This document shows positions 7,426 through 17,873 of a stretch of 35,296 bases of DNA, in pieces. The first letter of the stretch is position 1, and each line of letters begins with the position of its first letter. The DNA lies in the NCBI GenBank assembly GCA_030429665.1, contig JAUIEZ010000041.1, forward strand, positions 1 to 35,296, read 5' to 3'. Below the pieces are notes generated by a model. It had not been told where the DNA came from. It did no database searches and was given only the letters and a program-made list of their open reading frames with translations. Position numbers and translations under genes: made by a program. The stretch is from Gammaproteobacteria bacterium (GTDB lineage Bacteria > Pseudomonadota > Gammaproteobacteria > Arenicellales > CAJQKF01).

Positions 7426-8985
7426 TTACTCGCTGCCGGGCGTCGGCGACAGCGGCGGCAGCGCCTGCGTTCCCGCCGCGGCCAGGACCTCGCCGCGCGT
7501 CAATTGGCCGGCCGCCTCGGCGATGTCGCCGGCCATGACGCGATCCTCGACCAATGCCGCGACGCGTGAGCGCAGGTTCTCCAACACGGCCGTCAACGGC
7601 GCGCTGGTGGCGAGGGGCCGGCGGCACTCGATGCCCTGGGCCGCCACCAACAGTTCGATGGCGACGATGTGGGCCAGGTTGTCGTTCATCGCCAGCAGGC
7701 GGCGCGCGCCGTGGCACGCCATGGATACGTGGTCTTCCTGATTGGCGCTGGTGGGCGTTGAGTCCACCGAGCAGGGCATGGCGCGTTGCTTGTTTTCCGC
7801 CATCAGCGCCGCCGCGGTGACTTCGGCGATCATGAAGCCCGAGTTGATGCCGGGGTCCGGGGAAAGGAAGGCGGGCAATCCGTAGTTAAGGGCCGGGTCC
7901 ACCAGCGTGGCGATGCGACGCTCGGTGATCGATCCGACCTCGCAGACGGCCAGCGCGAGTTGGTCGGCGGCGAAGGCCACCGGTTCGGCGTGGAAGTTTC
8001 CCCCGGACAGTATGCCGGTCTCCTCGTCGATCACCAGCGGGTTGTCGGTGACGGCGTTCGCCTCGATCTCGAGCGTGCGGCCCACCTGCCGCATGAGGTC
8101 CAGGCAGGCGCCCATGACCTGGGGTTGGCAGCGCAGGCAGTAGGGGTCCTGCACGCGCGTATCGGCCTCCAGGTGTGACTCGCGAATCTGCGAGCCTTCG
8201 AGCAGCGCCTGCAGGCGCGCCGCGGCGTCGACCTGGCCGGCGTGCCCGCGCAGCGCGTGAATGGCCGGGTGAAAGGGGGCGGTCGAGGCCATGAGCGCGT
8301 CGCTGGCCAGCGCGCCGGTGATCAGCGCCGATTGCGCCAGTCGCCAGGCGTCGAACAATCCCGCCAGGGCCAGCGCCGTGGAGACCTGGGTGCCGTTGAT
8401 CATGCCCAGGCCCTCCTTGGGTCCCAGCGTGACCGGCGACAGCCCGGCGTCTGCGAGGGCGTGCGCGGCGTTCACGCGCTCGCCGGCGTATTCCACTTCG
8501 CCCTCGCCGATCAGCGCCGCCGTGAGATGGGCCAGCGGCGCCAGGTCTCCCGAGGCGCCGACCGAGCCCTGCCCGGGGATGACGGGCAGGATGTCGTGTG
8601 CCAGGCAGGCTTCCATCAACTCCAGGATCTCGAAGCGCACGCCGGACGCGCCGCGGCCCAGGGAAATGAGCTTCAGCGCCATGATTAGCCGCACCACGCC
8701 GCCCGGCAGCGGATCCCCGACGCCGCAGCAGTGGGAGCGGATCAGGTTTCGCTGCAAGGCCGCGGTGTCGGTCGGGGGAATGCGGGTGCTGGCCAGCTTG
8801 CCGAAGCCCGTGTTGACGCCGTACACCGCCTCGCGGCCGATCGCGGCGCGACGAACCTGCTCGGCGGCTCGCTCCACGTGCTCCCGGCAGGCGCGGTCCA
8901 CGGTCACCGCGATGCCGTCCCGGTATACCGACTCCAGCTCGGCCAGCGTGGTGAATCCGGGGCGCAAGGTAAGTGTTCTGGCCAT
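7426..8985 (-). CDS. hutH: Histidine ammonia-lyase
   Basis: The 519-residue enzyme converts L-histidine to trans-urocanate and ammonia, the first step of histidine degradation, in the cytoplasm. The MIO cofactor triad A144-S145-G146 is in [15 protein letters not shown], and the conserved tyrosine Y55 is in VYGVNTGFG. Later family motifs are [26 protein letters not shown] and [14 protein letters not shown]. Length is normal for HutH. It starts 17 bases after the hutF stop on the same strand, so the two form one leftward operon read from the HutC-controlled intergenic region near 10480. Confidence 0.97.
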   Translation of the reverse strand: MARTLTLRPGFTTLAELESVYRDGIAVTVDRACREHVERAAEQVRRAAIGREAVYGVNTGFGKLASTRIPPTDTAALQRNLIRSHCCGVGDPLPGGVVRLIMALKLISLGRGASGVRFEILELMEACLAHDILPVIPGQGSVGASGDLAPLAHLTAALIGEGEVEYAGERVNAAHALADAGLSPVTLGPKEGLGMINGTQVSTALALAGLFDAWRLAQSALITGALASDALMASTAPFHPAIHALRGHAGQVDAAARLQALLEGSQIRESHLEADTRVQDPYCLRCQPQVMGACLDLMRQVGRTLEIEANAVTDNPLVIDEETGILSGGNFHAEPVAFAADQLALAVCEVGSITERRIATLVDPALNYGLPAFLSPDPGINSGFMIAEVTAAALMAENKQRAMPCSVDSTPTSANQEDHVSMACHGARRLLAMNDNLAHIVAIELLVAAQGIECRRPLATSAPLTAVLENLRSRVAALVEDRVMAGDIAEAAGQLTRGEVLAAAGTQALPPLSPTPGSE

Positions 8986-9002
8986 GGCTGTCGTTACTTC
9001 CG

Positions 9003-10373
9003 TCAGGCGTTGAGTTGGTCGAGAGCGCGCCGGTAGTCGCGCGCGATGGGTTCCTCGCGGGGATGGCGGCCGGCTTCGACCACCTGTCGGCCGCCGACGA
9101 ACACGTCGCGAACCGGATTGTCGTTGCCCGAGAAGATCCAGCTATCCACCAGGGCAGGGCCGCGGCGCGCGTACAGGCGCGGATGTTCGCCGTCGAGAAC
9201 CAGGAAATCCGCGCGCGCGCCGACTTCTATCGAACCCGTGCGCCGGCCCAGGGCGCGGGCGCCGCCGGCCAGGGCCCTGTCGAACAGCGACTGGCCGGTA
9301 TGGGGCGTGTCGTCGGACGCCAGCGCGTTGCGGGTGCCGGTCGACAGTCGCACCCCGTACTCAAGCCAGCGCAGTTCCTCCACCGGGCTCACCGACACCT
9401 GGCTGTCCGAGCCGATGCCGAAGGCGCCGCCCGCGGCCAGGTAATCCGCGGCATTGAAGAAGCCGTCGCCAAGGTTGGCCTCCGTCGTCGGGCACAGTCC
9501 GGCCACCGCGCCGCTCGTCGCGACGCGTCGGGTTTCGTCCGCGGTCATGTGCGTCGCGTGTACCAGGCACCAGCGTTCGTCCAGGTTGACGTGTTGGGCG
9601 AGCCATTCAACCGGGCGCCGGCCGCAGAAGGCGATACAGTCATCGACCTCGCGCCGTTGCTCCGCGATGTGAATGTGTACCACGGCGGCGCGGTCGCCCA
9701 CGGCGGCGAGCGCCTCGTCGAGCAGTTCGCCGCTCACCGCGCGCAGCGAATGGGGCGCGATGCCGACCGCGGCATCGGGATTGCCGCGGGTCTCGGCAAT
9801 CAACCGCTCGACGATCCGGGCGAAGCCGTCGACATCGTTGACGAAGCGCCGCTGTCCCTCGTTCGCCGCGGCAGCGCCAAAGCCGCCGTAGCGATACAGG
9901 ACCGGCAGCGCGGTGAAGCCGATGCCCGTCGCCATGGCTGCGGCGAGGCACTGCAGGGTCATCTCCGCGGGGTCGTGGTAGGGCTTGCCGTCGACGTCGT
10001 GGTGTAGGTACTGGAATTCACCCACCGACGTGTAGCCGGCCTTGAGCATTTCGACGTAGAGCTGGCGGGCGATGGCGCCGAGCTGGTCGGGCTGGACGCG
10101 TTCGACGGTCCGGTACATGGCCTCGCGCCAGGTCCAAAAGCTGTCGCCGCGGCGCGACGCGCGCTCGGCAAGACCCGTCATGGCGCGCTGGTGCGCGTGG
10201 GAGTGGAGATTGGCCATGCCCGGCACCACCGGTCCGCCGAGCACGGTCGCGCCGTCGCGCCGCGCGCCGGCCTCGACGCGGTCGATGCGGCCGGTCGCAT
10301 CCACGGCGATGGATACCGCCTCCCGCCAGCCGTCGGCTGTCAGTGCCGCGGGACACCAATAGGTGAGGCTCAT
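9003..10373 (-). CDS. hutF: N-formimidoyl-L-glutamate deiminase
   Basis: The 456-residue amidohydrolase converts N-formimidoylglutamate to N-formylglutamate plus ammonia, the step that defines the five-step histidine pathway. Zinc-ligand motifs are visible: LHSHAHQ (H57, H59), HIHIAEQ in the middle, HATH, and the aspartate in GIGSDSQ near residue 320. FWTWREAMY and [10 protein letters not shown] are typical of HutF. Length fits the family. First gene of the leftward hutF-hutH operon, its start lies about 100 bases from the HutC palindrome. HutF normally acts with HutG (N-formylglutamate deformylase), which is not present in this window. Confidence 0.95.
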   Translation of the reverse strand: MSLTYWCPAALTADGWREAVSIAVDATGRIDRVEAGARRDGATVLGGPVVPGMANLHSHAHQRAMTGLAERASRRGDSFWTWREAMYRTVERVQPDQLGAIARQLYVEMLKAGYTSVGEFQYLHHDVDGKPYHDPAEMTLQCLAAAMATGIGFTALPVLYRYGGFGAAAANEGQRRFVNDVDGFARIVERLIAETRGNPDAAVGIAPHSLRAVSGELLDEALAAVGDRAAVVHIHIAEQRREVDDCIAFCGRRPVEWLAQHVNLDERWCLVHATHMTADETRRVATSGAVAGLCPTTEANLGDGFFNAADYLAAGGAFGIGSDSQVSVSPVEELRWLEYGVRLSTGTRNALASDDTPHTGQSLFDRALAGGARALGRRTGSIEVGARADFLVLDGEHPRLYARRGPALVDSWIFSGNDNPVRDVFVGGRQVVEAGRHPREEPIARDYRRALDQLNA

Positions 10374-10436
10374 GTTCGTCAGCTCAGCTCAGGTCAGGCT
10401 TCGGGGTATCCCCCGCTCGAGGTGTTGACCGACCCG

Positions 10437-10465
10437 TTGCCAAGCACGGGCCGCCTGTGTATGAT
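10437..10465 (+). promoter_or_regulatory. Sigma-70 promoter of the rightward hut operon
   Basis: -35 TTGCCA (10437-10442), a 17-base spacer and -10 TATGAT (10460-10465) predict a transcription start near 10472. That is at the left edge of the HutC palindrome, so bound repressor would block initiation. The leader to hutI would be about 65 bases. Confidence 0.6.
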
Positions 10466-10470
10466 AGCTA

Positions 10471-10486
10471 ACTTGTATATACAAGT
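10471..10486. promoter_or_regulatory. HutC operator (perfect 16-bp palindrome)
   Basis: ACTTGTATATACAAGT is a perfect palindrome of the TTGTAT/ATACAA type bound by HutC repressors of the GntR family. It lies midway between the divergent hutF and hutI starts. It overlaps the predicted start site of the rightward promoter and the candidate -10 of the leftward one. HutC release by urocanate is established for the family; occupancy here is inferred. Confidence 0.8.
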
Positions 10487-10501
10487 ATAGTCCTATTGCA
10501 A
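10474..10501 (-). promoter_or_regulatory. Candidate promoter of the leftward hutF-hutH operon
   Basis: On the minus strand -35 TTGCAA (10501-10496), a 16-base spacer and -10 TATACA (10479-10474). The -10 lies wholly inside the HutC palindrome. The match is weaker than for the rightward promoter. Confidence 0.4.
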
Positions 10502-10538
10502 CGTGCCGCACGCGGCGATAAACCGGTCTGGCAGATAG

Positions 10539-11765
10539 ATGACACTGACAATACTCGACAACGTCAAACTGGCGGCCATGTCGTCCGGAAACGGTTACGA
10601 CCTGGTCGATGACGCCATGGTGATCGTGGAGTCCAGCCGCATCCGCTGGGCCGGACCGCGCGCGGACGCTCCGGCGGTGGGCGGCGGCGCCGGCCGCATC
10701 GATTGCGACGGACGACTGCTGACGCCGGGTCTCGTCGACTGCCATACCCACCTGGTTTATGCGGGCAACCGGGCGGCGGAGTTCGAGCAGCGCCTCGAGG
10801 GCGCGAGTTATGCCGAGATAGCTCGCGCCGGCGGCGGCATCATGAGCACGGTGAACGCCACCCGCAATGCCGACGACGACATTCTTTTCGCCGAGTCACT
10901 GCCGCGCCTCGCGCGCCTGATGTCTGAAGGGGTCACCACGGTGGAGATCAAGTCCGGCTACGGACTGGACGCCGCGAACGAGATCAAGATGCTGCGCGTC
11001 GCGCGCAAGCTCGGCGCCTACACCGGCGCGCGGGTGCGAACCACGTTCCTCGGCGCGCACGCGTTGCCGCCGGAATACGCCGGACGAGCCGATGACTACA
11101 TCGACGCGGTGTGTAACGAGATGTTGCCTGCGGCCGCGGACGCCGGCCTGGTTGACGCGGTGGACGCCTTCTGCGAAGGCATTGCCTTCAGCCCGGAACA
11201 GGTTGCCCGCGTTTTCGACGCCGCCGCCGCGCGCGGCCTGCCTGTGAAGTGCCATGCCGAGCAGTTGAGCGATCTCGGCGGCGCGGCGATGTCCGCCAAG
11301 CGCGGTGCGCTGTCGGTGGACCACCTGGAGTACCTGTCCGCGGACGACGTCGGGGTGCTAGCCGCCCACGGTACTATCGCGGTTCTCCTTCCGGGTGCCT
11401 ATTACGTATTGCGCGAGACGCAGCTGCCACCCATGGCCGCGTTTCGCGAGCATGGTGTGCCCATGGCGCTAGCCAGCGACAGCAACCCCGGCAGTTCGCC
11501 GGTTACGTCGCTGCTGTTGACGATGAACATGGCCTGCACGCTGTTTCGCATGACCCCCGCCGAGGCCCTGGCCGGCGTGACCATCCATGCCGCGCGCGCG
11601 CTCGGCCTGGCCGAGCGTATCGGCAGCGTGGAGGCGGGCAAGAGCGCGGACCTCGTGCTGTGGGACGTGGACCACCCGGCCGAGCTGGCCGTCAACCTGG
11701 GACTCAACCCCTGCGCCGCGGTCATGGCCGCCGGCACCTGGCGCGAGACCCCGTACTTCGCCTGA
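10539..11765 (+). CDS. hutI: Imidazolonepropionase
   Basis: The 408-residue zinc/iron amidohydrolase opens the ring of 4-imidazolone-5-propionate to give N-formimidoylglutamate. Metal ligands are in [11 protein letters not shown] (H69, H71), KCHAEQL and the aspartate of [16 protein letters not shown] and [14 protein letters not shown] segments also match the family. Length is normal. It is the first gene of the rightward hut operon, and hutC follows after only six bases. No clear Shine-Dalgarno sequence precedes the ATG. Confidence 0.96.
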   Translation: MTLTILDNVKLAAMSSGNGYDLVDDAMVIVESSRIRWAGPRADAPAVGGGAGRIDCDGRLLTPGLVDCHTHLVYAGNRAAEFEQRLEGASYAEIARAGGGIMSTVNATRNADDDILFAESLPRLARLMSEGVTTVEIKSGYGLDAANEIKMLRVARKLGAYTGARVRTTFLGAHALPPEYAGRADDYIDAVCNEMLPAAADAGLVDAVDAFCEGIAFSPEQVARVFDAAAARGLPVKCHAEQLSDLGGAAMSAKRGALSVDHLEYLSADDVGVLAAHGTIAVLLPGAYYVLRETQLPPMAAFREHGVPMALASDSNPGSSPVTSLLLTMNMACTLFRMTPAEALAGVTIHAARALGLAERIGSVEAGKSADLVLWDVDHPAELAVNLGLNPCAAVMAAGTWRETPYFA

Positions 11766-11771
11766 GCAGCC

Positions 11772-12530
11772 ATGGAACGCGGCGACACCCTCGATCCTCT
11801 CGACCGCTTCACGGCCCTGCCGCTGTACCAGCAGATCAAGGAAGAGATCGCATCGCGCATCCAGGGCGGTCGCTGGTCGGTCGGCCAGAAGCTGCCGTCG
11901 GAAAACGAGTTGGTCGAGCTGCTGGGCGTCAGTCGCATGACCATCAATCGCGCGCTGCGCGAACTGACCCGCGACGGCCTGCTGGTACGCGTGCACGGCG
12001 TCGGTACCTTCGTCGCCGAGCGCCGCCGCCATGCCAGCCTGATCCAGCTGCGAGACATCGCCGAGGAAATCCGCGAGGCAGGCAAGACCCATCGCCTGAA
12101 GGTGCTCGAGCTGGAACGCGTCGACGCCGACCGCGAACTGGCGAGGGCCATGGCGCTCGCCGTGGATTCCCCGGTATTTCGCCTGGTTGCCGTTCATTAC
12201 CAGGACGACGTGCCGGTGCTGTACGAGGACCGCATCGTCAACCCGGCGCTGGCGCCCGGTTTTCTCGACGCCGATTTCGCGCGCATGACCGCTACCGCGT
12301 ACCTGGTGAGCATCATCGTCCCCGACGAGATGGAGCATGTCGTGCAAGCCGTGCTGCCGGAGCCGCGGATCGCGGCCGCGCTCGAGATCGGCCGCGGCGA
12401 ACCGTGCCTGAAGTTGTCGAGGCGTACGTTCAAGGACGACGACGTCGTGACGTCGGCCGCGCTGTTCTACCCCGGCAGCCGCTATTCCCTGGGCGCGCGC
12501 TATTTCACCGACGACTACCGCGTCCGCTGA
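11772..12530 (+). CDS. hutC: Histidine utilisation repressor, GntR/UTRA family
   Basis: The 252-residue protein has an N-terminal winged helix-turn-helix (about 15-80; LPLYQQIKEEIASRIQ, then LPSENELVELLGVSRMTINRALREL) and a C-terminal UTRA ligand domain (about 95-245). The segment LIQLRDIAEEI after the DNA-binding domain and the C-terminal YSLGARYF are typical of HutC. It represses hut genes until urocanate binds. It lies inside the operon it is expected to control, giving autoregulation, and the palindrome at 10471-10486 is the apparent binding site. It starts six bases after hutI. Confidence 0.95.
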   Translation: MERGDTLDPLDRFTALPLYQQIKEEIASRIQGGRWSVGQKLPSENELVELLGVSRMTINRALRELTRDGLLVRVHGVGTFVAERRRHASLIQLRDIAEEIREAGKTHRLKVLELERVDADRELARAMALAVDSPVFRLVAVHYQDDVPVLYEDRIVNPALAPGFLDADFARMTATAYLVSIIVPDEMEHVVQAVLPEPRIAAALEIGRGEPCLKLSRRTFKDDDVVTSAALFYPGSRYSLGARYFTDDYRVR

Positions 12531-12584
12531 CGACCGCGTAATCGTCATCATCGTCAACCCGAGCCCTCAACCCGAGTTTTCGCC

Positions 12585-14258
<1,674 letters not shown>

Positions 14259-14321
14259 CCGACGAAATAAACCCACGGGTGGAAACCTGACAACCAACAC
14301 TCCCGACATTCGGAGGTAATC

Positions 14322-15410
14322 ATGCAAAGACGACGTTTCCTGCAAACTGCCGCGGCCGGCACGGTCGCCTCGACCGCCCTGGCGGCGCCTGCCATCGCCC
14401 AGGACAAGCGCGAGTGGAAGATGGTCACCGCGTGGCCCAAGAATCTGCCCGGACCGGGCGTCGCGGCGCAGATGCTCGCCGACCGCATCACCGCGCTATC
14501 GGGCGGGCGCATCGAGGTCAAGTTGTTCGCCGCCGGCGAACTCGTGCCCGGTCGCGGCGTGTTCGACGCCGTTTCGGAGGGTACCGCCGAGCTCTACCAC
14601 GCGGTGCCGGCGTACTGGGGGTCGAAGTCCAAGGGCATCCTGCTGTTCGGATCGCAGCCCTTCGGCCTGCGCGCCGACGAGCAGGTGGGTTGGCTGGCCC
14701 ACGGCGGCGGCCAGGCGCTCTACGACGAGATGTACGCGCGTTTTGACATCAAGCCGTTCCTGTGCGGCAACTCCGGTCCCCAGTGGGCAGGCTGGTTCAG
14801 GGACGAGATCAATTCCGTCGACGACCTGAAGGGACTGCGCTTTCGTACCGCGGGACTCTCCTCGGAAATGTGCGCCAGGATCGGCATGGCGGTGCAGGCC
14901 ATGGGCGGTCGCGACATGTTCCAGGCCCTGCAATCCGGGGCGCTCGATGCCGGCGAGTTCATCGGTCCGTGGACGGACAGCGCACTCGGCTTCTACCAGG
15001 TCGCCAAGAACTACTACTGGCCCGGCGTCGGCGAGCCGTCCTCGGCGGAGGAGTGCGGTGTCAACATGGCCGCCTACAACGAGCTGCCGGACGACCTCAA
15101 GCAGGCCGTCGCCTACGCCTGCGAGAGCCTGTACAACCCGGTCTGGACCGAGTACACCACCAAGCACGCCCAGGCGCTGCAGCAACTCGTGGCCGAGCAG
15201 GGCGTGCAGGTGAAGAAACTGCCCGACGACGTCATGGTGGCGCTGGGCAACGCCGCCGGCGAGGTCATGGCCGAGCTGCGCGAGGACGACGACGAGCTGG
15301 TACGCCGTATCACCGAGAGCTTCCTCGCCTACCGCGAGTCGGTGTCCAACTACATGGTGTACGCCGACAACGGCCAGATGAACGCGCGCGCCCTGGACTA
15401 CAAGTACTAG
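14322..15410 (+). CDS. dctP: TRAP transporter substrate-binding protein, TakP-like DctP family
   Basis: The 362-residue periplasmic binding protein begins with MQRRRFLQTAAAG, a Tat-like signal, with cleavage near AIA-QD (residue 26). The mature sequence resembles the TakP group that binds 2-oxo acids and other carboxylates: KMVTAWPKNLPGPG, ELVPGRGVFDAVSEGTAE, the ligand-arginine segment GLRFRTAGLSSE and GALDAGEFIGPW, where TakP has E-W. It follows hutU by 63 bases with a strong GGAGGT site and is probably co-transcribed with hut genes. By context the cargo may be histidine, urocanate or an imidazole carboxylate; this is inference. The Trp-to-Phe change in EFIGP suggests a pocket unlike typical 2-oxoacid binders. 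Confidence 0.88.
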   Translation: MQRRRFLQTAAAGTVASTALAAPAIAQDKREWKMVTAWPKNLPGPGVAAQMLADRITALSGGRIEVKLFAAGELVPGRGVFDAVSEGTAELYHAVPAYWGSKSKGILLFGSQPFGLRADEQVGWLAHGGGQALYDEMYARFDIKPFLCGNSGPQWAGWFRDEINSVDDLKGLRFRTAGLSSEMCARIGMAVQAMGGRDMFQALQSGALDAGEFIGPWTDSALGFYQVAKNYYWPGVGEPSSAEECGVNMAAYNELPDDLKQAVAYACESLYNPVWTEYTTKHAQALQQLVAEQGVQVKKLPDDVMVALGNAAGEVMAELREDDDELVRRITESFLAYRESVSNYMVYADNGQMNARALDYKY

Positions 15411-15446
15411 GTCGCGGTTCACCGACGCCATCGTCGACACCTCTCG

Positions 15447-15476
15447 GGGCGGCCTGCCGGGCGGGCCGCCCTTTTT
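15447..15476 (+). terminator. Intrinsic terminator/attenuator between dctP and dctQ
   Basis: An 11-bp stem (15447-15457 with 15461-15471, one G-U pair) with a 3-base loop is followed directly by five T residues (15472-15476). The next gene begins 16 bases later. It fits partial termination that keeps permease transcripts below binding-protein transcripts. Confidence 0.8.
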
Positions 15477-15491
15477 CGGACGGTACAGACC

Positions 15492-15998
15492 ATGAAGACC
15501 TTCTCCGACCGCGTCGATGTCATCAATCGCACCGTGGGCGCCGTGGTGCGATGGTGCGCCCTGGCCATGGTGCTGTTGCAATTCACGCTGGTGGTGCTGC
15601 GCTACGTCTACGGCGTGAGCTTCGTGTTTCTCAACGAGGGCGTGCTGTACCTTCACGGCGCATTGTTCATGCTCGGCGCCGGCTACACCCTGCTGGTTGA
15701 CGGTCACGTGCGCGTCGACATCTTCTACGCCCGTGTCTCGAAACGCGCCCGCACCATCATCGACATCTGCGGCCACCTGGTTTTTCTCATGCCGTCGATG
15801 GTCGTGCTGCTCGTCTACTCCTGGCCGTCAGTGCGTCGCGCCTGGTCCGTATTCGAGGGACCGATCTCGGTCGGCGGCATTCCCGCCTCCTTCCTGCTGA
15901 AGTCCCTGATTCCCGCCTTCTGCATCCTGCTCATCGTGCAGGGAATCGCCAACCTGGCGCGAGACGTCGCCCGCCTGCGCGGTGACGGTGCCGCATGA
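15492..15998 (+). CDS. dctQ: TRAP transporter small permease (DctQ family)
   Basis: The 168-residue inner-membrane protein has four predicted helices, the DctQ layout. The family-typical segment around residues 35-75 (LRYVYGVSFVFLNEGVLYLHGALFMLGAGYTLLVDGHVRVDIFY) is clear. It pairs with the large permease to form the TRAP membrane complex driven by an ion gradient. It lies after the dctP terminator hairpin, and its stop overlaps the dctM start (ATGA, 15995-15998), implying translational coupling. Confidence 0.92.
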   Translation: MKTFSDRVDVINRTVGAVVRWCALAMVLLQFTLVVLRYVYGVSFVFLNEGVLYLHGALFMLGAGYTLLVDGHVRVDIFYARVSKRARTIIDICGHLVFLMPSMVVLLVYSWPSVRRAWSVFEGPISVGGIPASFLLKSLIPAFCILLIVQGIANLARDVARLRGDGAA

Positions 15999-17548
15999 TG
16001 GCATTGCCGCTCGACCTTTTGATGTTCGCCGCGTTGATCGGCGGCATCCTCATCGGCTACCCGGTGTCCTTCACACTCGCCGGCGTCGCCACGCTGTTCG
16101 CGTTTTTCGGCGCGCTCACCGGCCAGTTCGACTTCTCCCTGCTCGGCGCGCTCGGCCAGCGCGTGTTCGGGCTGATCACCAACGACGTGCTCATCGCCAT
16201 CCCGCTGTTCGTGTTCATGGGCGTGGTGCTGGAGAAGAGCCACATCGCCGAGGACCTGCTGGAGACCATGGGACGGTTGTTCGGCACCATGAAGGCGGGC
16301 CTGGGCATCTCGGTGGTGCTGGTGGGCGCGCTGCTGGCGGCCTCCACCGGCATCGTCGGCGCTACCGTGGTGGCCATGGGCCTCATCGCGCTGCCCACCA
16401 TGCTGCGCAACGGCTACTCGCCGAGCCTGTCCTGCGGCGTCGTCTGTACGGCGGGCACGCTGGGACAGATTATCCCGCCGTCGACGCTGCTGATCATCCT
16501 CGCCGACGTCATGTCCAATGCCTACCAGCAGGCGCAGTTCGCCCAGGGCAAGTTCACAATCGATACGATTTCCGTGGGGCAGACCTTTGCCGCCGCCTTC
16601 ATGCCGGGGCTGATGCTGGTGACGATCTACATCGGCTACCTGCTGGTGCGGGCGAAGATCACGCCGCACAGCGTGCCCGCGCTGGCGCAGCTCGACGTGA
16701 AGCCGTCACGCGCCGACGTGGTTCGCGCCGTGGTACCGCCGGTGCTGCTCATCGTCGCGGTGCTCGGCTCCATCCTCGGCGGCGTTGCCACCCCCAGCGA
16801 GGCGGCCTCGGTCGGCGCGGTCGGCGCGCTCCTGATGGCCGGCTCGCGCCTCGGCGTGTCGTCGAGGCTGATCGTGCCCGGTGCGGTGGCGCTGGTGCTG
16901 CTGGCGGTGGTGGCGGGCACGATCCCGGTGCGCCTGCAGCGCGGCGACACCACGGGCGGCGACTACGTGCTGGCAGGTATCTACACGATGCTCGCCGTCG
17001 CCGGCATACTCGCCATGGGGTATTCGCTGGTCCGACTGTGGCGACACGAACGGCTCAAGCCCGCGATGGACTCGACGCTGACCATCACCGCCATGATCTT
17101 CGCCACCATCCTCACCGCCAGCGTGTTCTCGCTGGTGTTCGTGGGACTGGGCGGCGAGGAGCGCATCGCCTCGATCCTCGAGGCCATGCCGGGCGGTCCG
17201 ATGGGCGCGCTGCTGTTCTGCATGGCGCTCATCTTCGTGTTGGGATTCTTCCTCGACTTCGTCGAGATCACCGTGATCGTGTTGCCGCTGGTGGCGCCGC
17301 CGTTGATACTCATGGGACACGATCCCATGTGGCTGGCGGTGCTCATCGCCATCAACCTGCAGACGTCATTCCTCACGCCGCCGTTCGGCTTCTCACTGTT
17401 CTATCTTCGCGGCGCGGCGCCGAAGGAGGTCACCACCGGGCAGATCTATCGCGGCGTGGTGCCCTTCATCGTGCTGCAGGCCTTGGGTGTCGCGCTGGTG
17501 TGGATGCTCCCGGCGATCGCCACGTGGTTGCCGAAGTCGCTGTACTAG
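15995..17548 (+). CDS. dctM: TRAP transporter large permease (DctM family), extended form
   Basis: The 517-residue membrane subunit carries out substrate:cation symport with DctQ and DctP. Family motifs include IPLFVFMGVVLEKS, LAASTGIVGATVVAMGLIALP, GTLGQIIPPSTLLIIL, ATPSEAAS and, near the end, LQTSFLTPPFGFSLFYLRG. Most DctM proteins have about 425-440 residues. Here roughly 70 extra residues with two more hydrophobic segments sit after the ATPSEAASVGAVGAL motif (about residues 285-370). The start overlaps dctQ; an ATG at 15998 is the next in-frame codon. Last gene of the rightward hut/TRAP operon; no hairpin terminator was seen just downstream. Confidence 0.92.
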   Translation: MMALPLDLLMFAALIGGILIGYPVSFTLAGVATLFAFFGALTGQFDFSLLGALGQRVFGLITNDVLIAIPLFVFMGVVLEKSHIAEDLLETMGRLFGTMKAGLGISVVLVGALLAASTGIVGATVVAMGLIALPTMLRNGYSPSLSCGVVCTAGTLGQIIPPSTLLIILADVMSNAYQQAQFAQGKFTIDTISVGQTFAAAFMPGLMLVTIYIGYLLVRAKITPHSVPALAQLDVKPSRADVVRAVVPPVLLIVAVLGSILGGVATPSEAASVGAVGALLMAGSRLGVSSRLIVPGAVALVLLAVVAGTIPVRLQRGDTTGGDYVLAGIYTMLAVAGILAMGYSLVRLWRHERLKPAMDSTLTITAMIFATILTASVFSLVFVGLGGEERIASILEAMPGGPMGALLFCMALIFVLGFFLDFVEITVIVLPLVAPPLILMGHDPMWLAVLIAINLQTSFLTPPFGFSLFYLRGAAPKEVTTGQIYRGVVPFIVLQALGVALVWMLPAIATWLPKSLY

Positions 17549-17873
17549 GCGTATCGTTTTTCACAATTTTCTCCGTCACAGATTCCGGGTTCCAATACTG
17601 CCGAACATCTCTCGGCGTCATTGCGCCCAGTATGGATGGGACGTCGGCGCTCCGACAAACGGTAGCGACGCATGTCGCGCTGATGGGGGAAGCTACGAGG
17701 TCCGCGCCCGACACTACGGCCCGTTCAGATTTGTCAGCAGCCCGTATGGCGAAGGTGCCGGACAGTATGTATCACGTGCATCGGGCGGCCGCACGACCGG
17801 AAGAGAACGCAATCGCGTCACAGGGCATCGTAATGCTCCAGTCCACGTGGATGTCTTGACTGGGGTGAATACG
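17549..17873. other. Intergenic stretch with no recognisable gene; junction of composition change
   Basis: These 325 bases lie between convergent operons: the rightward hut/TRAP operon and the leftward island operon. Short open frames on both strands have no plausible start, domain or ribosome-binding site. No tRNA, integrase fragment, inverted repeat or terminator could be supported. Base composition drops noticeably here and stays lower up to about 24440, so this is probably one boundary of an acquired segment. Confidence 0.5.

Noticed and set aside
5902..7569. 555-codon plus-strand frame across the small secreted protein and HD-GYP genes
   Set aside because: Spans two well-supported minus-strand genes and has Arg/Gln/His/Gly-rich shadow composition.
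17466..17714. 82-codon minus frame (TPRDVRQYWNPES) considered as a transposase or integrase remnant
   Set aside because: The resemblance to integrase C-terminal motifs is too short, and half of the frame is antisense to dctM.
15982..17859. 625-codon plus-strand frame overlapping dctM
   Set aside because: Shadow of dctM in another frame; reads as His/Arg-rich sequence without helices.
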